DNA from: Bacillota bacterium
GTDB lineage: Bacteria; Bacillota; Bacilli; Alicyclobacillales; SLC66
Direction of reading: 5' to 3'
Assembly (NCBI GenBank): GCA_021846145.1
Contig: JAJZCJ010000030.1
Coordinates: forward strand, 1 to 17,827
Length of the DNA stretch: 17,827 nucleotides
Shown here: positions 14,189 to 17,827 of the stretch, piece by piece
Numbering within the stretch: position 1 is the stretch's first letter
Layout: each line of letters begins with the position of its first letter
Made by a program: the position numbers and the translations under genes
The notes under the pieces: generated by a model
Database searches by the model: none
What the model was told of the DNA's origin: nothing
What the model saw: the letters and a program-made list of their open reading frames with translations, nothing else

Positions 14189-15181
14189 TTACATTCCTGC
14201 CGACTCAATTTCAAACCCTAGATCCCGAATCATTTCCCAGTCGTTTTCAGGCAATTGCCCTTCCGTCGTCAAGTAATCGCCCACAAAAAGGGAGTTAGCG
14301 GCATATAATCCAAGCGGTTGCAAATGACGCAGGTTGACCTCCCGCCCCCCAGCCATGCGAATTTCTCTCGTTGGATTGACAAACCTCATCATGGCGAGGA
14401 TTTTCAGACAGGTATTCGGCGTGAGTTCCTTATGACCAGAAAACGGCGTCCCCTCTATTGGATTCAGGAAGTTACACGGAATCGAATCAACGTCAAACAT
14501 CCTCAAGGAGAGCGCAATATCCACACGCCCTTCATCCGTTTCCCCCATCCCAAAGATGGCTCCCGAACAAGGTGAGATGCCAGCATTCTTGACCTGCGCG
14601 ACCGTATCAATTCTTTCCTTGTATGCATGCGTACTGCAGATATGTTCGTAATGTTCCTCGTGAGTGTTGAGATTGTGATTGTACCGATTCACTCCAGCTT
14701 CCGCTAATCGTTTGGCATGGTCTGGATTTAAGAACCCAAGGCAACAGCAGATCTTGATGTCACTGGATTTACGAATCTCCAGAACCGCGTCCACCACTTG
14801 GTCAACCTCATGATCGGTGGGTTGTTTCCCTGATGTCACAATGCAATAAGTTCCTGCTTTTCGACGTTTCGCTTCTTCAACTCCTGCCAGAATCGTCTCT
14901 TTGGTGAGTAGCGGGTATTTTTCGATCATCGCCTCGGATATAGAGGATTGCGAACAGTAGGAACAGTCCTCGGAACACATTCCCGATTTCGCGTTGATAA
15001 TCATATTCAATTTGACCTTGTTGCCAAAATAGTGATGCCGAATGAGAAACGCCGCATTTAGGAGTTCGAGCACACGGAAATCAGGCTCTTCTAAAATTGC
15101 CAATGCCTCTTCCTGAGTCATTTCGTACCCTTGAATGACTTGTTCGGCTAGGGATGACCAGTTACTTGTCATAATCTCCAC
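14189..15181 (-). CDS. bioB: biotin synthase
   Basis: BioB converts dethiobiotin to biotin by radical-SAM sulfur insertion. The 330-residue protein has the radical-SAM motif CSEDCSYC (Cys69, 73, 76) that binds the [4Fe-4S] cluster, the later Cys residues of the sulfur-donating [2Fe-2S] cluster (GTYCIVTSG, KICCCLGFL) and its Arg ligand in REIRMAGGRE. YNHNLNT and NPIEGTPF are also family marks. Length is normal. I chose GTG 15179-15181 because AGGGAGGG lies 7 bases upstream; the ATG at 15170-15172 is a possible alternative with a weaker GGAG. No other bio gene is adjacent, so it is a lone bioB under BirA control. Its stop codon abuts the tnpB remnant. Confidence 0.95.
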   Translation of the reverse strand: MEIMTSNWSSLAEQVIQGYEMTQEEALAILEEPDFRVLELLNAAFLIRHHYFGNKVKLNMIINAKSGMCSEDCSYCSQSSISEAMIEKYPLLTKETILAGVEEAKRRKAGTYCIVTSGKQPTDHEVDQVVDAVLEIRKSSDIKICCCLGFLNPDHAKRLAEAGVNRYNHNLNTHEEHYEHICSTHAYKERIDTVAQVKNAGISPCSGAIFGMGETDEGRVDIALSLRMFDVDSIPCNFLNPIEGTPFSGHKELTPNTCLKILAMMRFVNPTREIRMAGGREVNLRHLQPLGLYAANSLFVGDYLTTEGQLPENDWEMIRDLGFEIESAGM

Positions 15182-15204
15182 TCTGAAACCCTCCCTGATT
15201 TTTA

Positions 15205-15237
15205 TTGTCAACCTATAATATACATCCAGGTTAACAA
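15205..15237 (-). promoter_or_regulatory. BirA biotin-repressor operator upstream of bioB
   Basis: On the minus strand TTGTTAACC and GGTTGACAA face each other with exactly 15 bases between, an almost perfect inverted repeat that matches the known BirA operator pattern of Bacillota. A TATATT/TATTAT-like -10 lies in the spacer, so biotinyl-AMP-bound BirA would block the promoter. The site is 24 bases upstream of the bioB start. Confidence 0.9.
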
Positions 15238-15345
15238 TTATCGTGCAAAATGACAAGATCTTCAGGATGGCCTTGCGATCACAGGAGAACATCAGACATC
15301 AATGCCGATCCGAATTCACCCACTACGATAATGGGTACAAAAATA

Positions 15346-15391
15346 TTGAAAATAATATAAACAACTGATATATTCATTATATTATTATATC
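15346..15391 (+). promoter_or_regulatory. promoter of the PadR gene with a downstream dyad
   Basis: TTGAAA (15346-15351) and TATATT (15369-15374) are spaced by exactly 17 bases. GATATA (15367-15372) and TATATC (15386-15391) make an AT-rich inverted repeat over the -10 and start region, a plausible autoregulatory site. Confidence 0.6.
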
Positions 15392-15404
15392 GTTGGAGGA
15401 AATC

Positions 15405-15953
15405 ATGAAGGGTAGAGATGTGATTTTAGGATTATTGATGGAAAAATCAATGTCGGGCTACGAAATAAAACAACATTTTGAATCCATTTTTTCTTATTTT
15501 TTCGACGCTAGCTACGGAACCATCTATCCCACATTAAACAAAATGGAACAAAAAGGTCTTATCACAAAGGAAAACGTAATCCAAGAAGGCAAACCAAACA
15601 AAAACATTTATTCGATAACAGAAAACGGCAAAGAATTGTTTACTGACTATATGAATGATCCCATTGAAAATGATATCTATCGCTCAGATTTTTTGATGCG
15701 ATTGTATTTCAGTCACTATGTTGATAACGAAAGACTGGGACAATGGTTAAAAGGGGCGATAGAGGATACTAAAAATATGATCATCCAATTGGAGAAAGAC
15801 TATGAAAATTGGAAACCCTTTATGACTTTTTCACAGGAAATCTGTATCCAAATTGGCATTCATACCAATAAGGCAAAGTTGGATACGTTACAACATCATC
15901 TTAAGAATTATAGGCATACCCATCCCAAGGAGGACAGGCATGAATCATTATGA
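15405..15953 (+). CDS. PadR family transcriptional regulator
   Basis: A 182-residue repressor with an N-terminal winged helix and a C-terminal Vir-type (PadR_C) dimerisation helix region. The family marks are MKGRDVILGLLMEKSMSGYE, DASYGTIYPTLNKMEQKGLI (recognition helix) and NIYSITENGKELF (wing). The C-terminal part (FLMRLYFSHYVDNERLGQWL ... LEKDYENWKP) fits a ligand-binding dimer. PadR proteins usually control a neighbouring transporter or detoxification enzyme. ATG at 15405 has GGAGG 5 bases upstream; the earlier TTG at 15393 precedes that site and is rejected. The 3' end overlaps the next gene by 14 bases, so they are translationally coupled; that target gene is broken. Confidence 0.92.
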   Translation: MKGRDVILGLLMEKSMSGYEIKQHFESIFSYFFDASYGTIYPTLNKMEQKGLITKENVIQEGKPNKNIYSITENGKELFTDYMNDPIENDIYRSDFLMRLYFSHYVDNERLGQWLKGAIEDTKNMIIQLEKDYENWKPFMTFSQEICIQIGIHTNKAKLDTLQHHLKNYRHTHPKEDRHESL

Positions 15954-16846
15954 TATGTTAATAGTAGGTGCTGGAATTGGCGGATTAGCATGTGGGGCAA
16001 GATTGTCAATGATGGGATACAAAGTCGCCGTATTTGATCATCATTATTTGCCAGGTGGTTACGCAACCAACTTTCACCGCAAAGGTTATACCTTTGATGT
16101 TGCTTTACACGGAGTGGGCGGACTGGCAGAAGGGCAAAGTTTTTATCAAATCTTACAAGCTTGTGGGGTTCAGACCCATCACGAAATGAAATTCACGGGA
16201 AATTGGGTGGTTTCTAAACGCAAGCCCACAACAGACTCTTGGAAAACTAATTGGGAATGTTCCACGCGTGAAATCTTACTTGAAAAAAATCAAGAAAAAT
16301 CAAATTGGTCCATCGATCACGCAACTTTATATAGGTCTTTCCTGCCATCCTAAAGAAATTGGTATTCATGAAGAAGACCTTCTTATTAACTTTGGTTTAA
16401 CTAATTATAGTAAATTGGATTCTACACTGAATGATGATGATCATGGTGTCATCGTTATTTCTATTATTGACGATATTCGAAATTGACCCGAGGACAAGGA
16501 ATCCTACCAACAAAAGAAAAAAGAAATCGCAACAGTTCTTCTGCAACGCCTTGAATCATATTATCCAGGACTGAAAGATAAAGTGGTGGTGACAGAATTG
16601 GCTACTCCCCGTACTATGGAACGTTATACCAAAAATCCAGAAGGTGCTGTCTATGGATTTGCCCAAACGGTCCACCAAGCTGGCTTAAAAAGAACCAATC
16701 AAAAAACTCCCATTTCTCGATTGTCACTAATAGGTGCATGGACACAGCCAGGTGGAGGGTTTCAGGGTGCTTCCCTCTCAGGCTACAATGAAGCCGAACG
16801 AATTCATAAACAATTGAAGAAAGTGGGATATAAAAAACTATTGTGA
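15940..16846 (+). pseudogene. carotenoid desaturase/isomerase-like FAD oxidoreductase, degraded
   Basis: Intact relatives are FAD enzymes of about 490-510 residues of the phytoene desaturase / carotenoid isomerase / retinol saturase group. The N-terminus is clear: MLIVGAGIGGLACGARLSMM (dinucleotide-binding GxGxxG) and LPGGYATNFHRKGYTFDVALH. The C-terminal end is also clear: VVVTELATPRTMERYTKNPE and GAWTQPGGGFQGASLSGYNE. Between them about 150-200 residues are missing near 16195. A +1 A then shifts the frame near 16214 (expected VVSNASPQQTL, found VVSKRKP), a further short gap occurs near 16394, and a conserved Trp codon is TGA at 16484-16486. About 300 codons remain. AGGAGGA precedes the ATG, and the PadR gene overlaps it. 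Confidence 0.85.
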
Positions 16847-16850
16847 ATTT

Positions 16851-16909
16851 GAACTAAACAGTTTGTTCAATGTGTGGTCAACACGATCAATGGAATGCGA
16901 AAAACATTC
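16851..16909. repeat. two short dyads in the gap before the GGDEF gene
   Basis: GAACTAAACAGTTTGTTC (16851-16868) is an almost perfect palindrome and GGAATG/CATTCC (16891-16909) a small hairpin. Neither has a U-tract, so they are not clear terminators. I see nothing else in the 219-base gap between the two convergent genes. Confidence 0.3.
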
Positions 16910-17065
16910 CAAACATGTACGTTAAAAGGAATATAAAAACAGTCCATCCCGTGCAAGGGGTATCCTGATCCTGTTCAAATAAGGTGCGTAATCGTGTAAA
17001 TGGAAAATCCATAGATACAGTTGTTCGTCAAATTTTTCTCGTCACGTTTTGAACATGATGACCAA

Positions 17066-17764
17066 TTACCATTCATGACAAATGGTTTCGTCGGGTGCCA
17101 CCCACGCCTCATCGCCCCGTGTCACATGACTTCCCTTCTTTTGATACATGCGCTGATCCGCTACGCTTAGCAATGCATCCAACGTTGTTCCATCGTCTGG
17201 ATAGGTGGCAACCCCCATCGATGCCGTGACCACAAGCTCTGTTCCCTCTACTCGTTTTGTTTTCAACTCCTCGCAAATTCGTTCCACGATGCCCTGCGCG
17301 AACGCCCCATCCGTAGCCGAAGCAATCATCAACAGCTCATCGCCACCCCACCTTGCCACCCAATCGGACGTTCTCGTGTGATGGCATAGTACATCGGAGA
17401 GGTGTTGGATCGCCAAGTCTCCCACATGATGTCCGTGCCGATCATTGATGTCTTTTAATTTGTCCGCATCCAGCAATATCATGCTGAACTTCCCCTGGTT
17501 TCGATCAGTTTCTGCTCGGAGTTTAGGAAAAATCCCATAAATAAACCTGCGAGTATACGTGTTGGTAAGAACATCTTGGTGCGAGTAAAACTGCGCCTTA
17601 TCATACTGTAGCCCAAGCCACCAAGCGACAATAGTTTGGCATACCCCGCTCACCAAAAACAAGATCATAATCACAATCCCTAATGTATGACCGATATAAA
17701 TAAGCCATGCAAAAAAATTTACCCACGTGAACAGTACCGCCGATATTCTACCTGTGTATTTCAC
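17066..17764 (-). CDS. membrane-bound diguanylate cyclase (GGDEF)
   Basis: A 232-residue protein that should make c-di-GMP from two GTP. Two transmembrane helices lie at residues about 8-28 and 29-51, with no recognisable extracellular sensor, followed by a GGDEF domain (about 60-220). The signature reads RWGGDELLM (140-144 GGDEL; Leu for Phe is a tolerated variant); metal-binding Asp99 lies in LLDADKLKDINDRHG. The inhibitory I-site RxxD is present at 131-134 (RTSD), five residues before GGDEL, so product inhibition is expected. The start is GTG with GGGGGAT upstream; an in-frame TGA lies 6 bases upstream, excluding an earlier start. The enzyme produces the ligand of the riboswitch at 13568-13673. 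Confidence 0.92.
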   Translation of the reverse strand: MKYTGRISAVLFTWVNFFAWLIYIGHTLGIVIMILFLVSGVCQTIVAWWLGLQYDKAQFYSHQDVLTNTYTRRFIYGIFPKLRAETDRNQGKFSMILLDADKLKDINDRHGHHVGDLAIQHLSDVLCHHTRTSDWVARWGGDELLMIASATDGAFAQGIVERICEELKTKRVEGTELVVTASMGVATYPDDGTTLDALLSVADQRMYQKKGSHVTRGDEAWVAPDETICHEW

Positions 17765-17827
17765 ATACAGTCATCCCCCAGATCTCCAGTTCTACGTGAA
17801 TTCAGACGACCTACTAGTTGATAAAAA

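Noticed and set aside
13798..14298. 166-codon plus-strand open frame
   Set aside because: It lies antisense to the tnpB remnant and the bioB 3' end, has no ribosome binding site, and its Pro/Phe/Ser-rich product has no domain features.
15182..15292. N-terminal extension of BioB to 15292
   Set aside because: The extension crosses the BirA operator and promoter, and the ribosome site supports a start at 15181 (or 15172).
1..17827. tRNA, rRNA, integrase attachment sites or a replication origin
   Set aside because: I scanned for tRNA-like arms, rRNA motifs, integrases and DnaA-box clusters and saw none that I could support.

Overview
The window looks like a chromosomal segment of a Gram-positive Bacillota, most likely a spore-former-type Bacillales and possibly an Alicyclobacillaceae-like lineage. 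The clues are strong AGGAGG-type ribosome binding sites, many GTG/TTG starts, moderate GC with AT-rich intergenic regions, a BirA-type biotin operator, a Bacillus-like Fur box, a PadR regulator and a YveA-like amino-acid permease. The family-level placement is a guess. There is no phage, CRISPR array, rRNA or tRNA.

Layout. 1-6.6 kb is mostly intact housekeeping and accessory metabolism: the C-terminal part of an alpha/beta hydrolase (+), overlapping tail to tail with a GH1 beta-glucosidase (-); an APC amino-acid permease (-) with a good terminator; an IsdG/HmoA-type heme monooxygenase (-) divergent from a MATE transporter (+), with a Fur-like box and a dyad between them; a YaiI/YqxD-family protein (+); and a DedA membrane protein (-). 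6.6-8.3 kb is a gene graveyard: a frameshifted 5' fragment of a dinB gene, an intact Phd/VapC-type toxin-antitoxin pair, an HNH-endonuclease fragment, an unknown frameshifted gene and a DUF5680-like tail. 8.3-10.1 kb holds an intact MFS transporter and the full-length DinB gene that is the paralogue of the fragment. 10.1-12.3 kb is a decayed mercury/heavy-metal locus: merA broken by a small deletion that removes one redox cysteine, plus an N-terminally truncated CmtR-like ArsR regulator behind a recognisable promoter. 12.4-13.8 kb is the most interesting part: a c-di-GMP-I (GEMM) riboswitch with its own promoter, leading a two-gene operon for a small Ser/Thr/Asn/Gln-rich protein and a secreted helical protein with a Gly-Thr-Ser repeat tail. 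13.8-14.1 kb is a remnant of an IS605/IS1341-type tnpB with its right-end hairpin. 14.2-15.2 kb is a lone bioB behind a BirA operator. 15.3-16.8 kb is a PadR regulator followed by a degraded carotenoid desaturase/isomerase-like flavoprotein gene. 17.1-17.8 kb is a membrane diguanylate cyclase.

How the parts fit. The diguanylate cyclase makes the ligand of the riboswitch found 3.4 kb away, so the window contains both a source and a sensor of c-di-GMP; the two riboswitch-controlled proteins are uncharacterised as far as I can tell from the sequence. Metal handling appears repeatedly (Fur-like boxes, heme monooxygenase, mer/CmtR remnants). Six or more broken genes in about 18 kb point to a region that receives genes and loses them by small deletions, often at short repeats.
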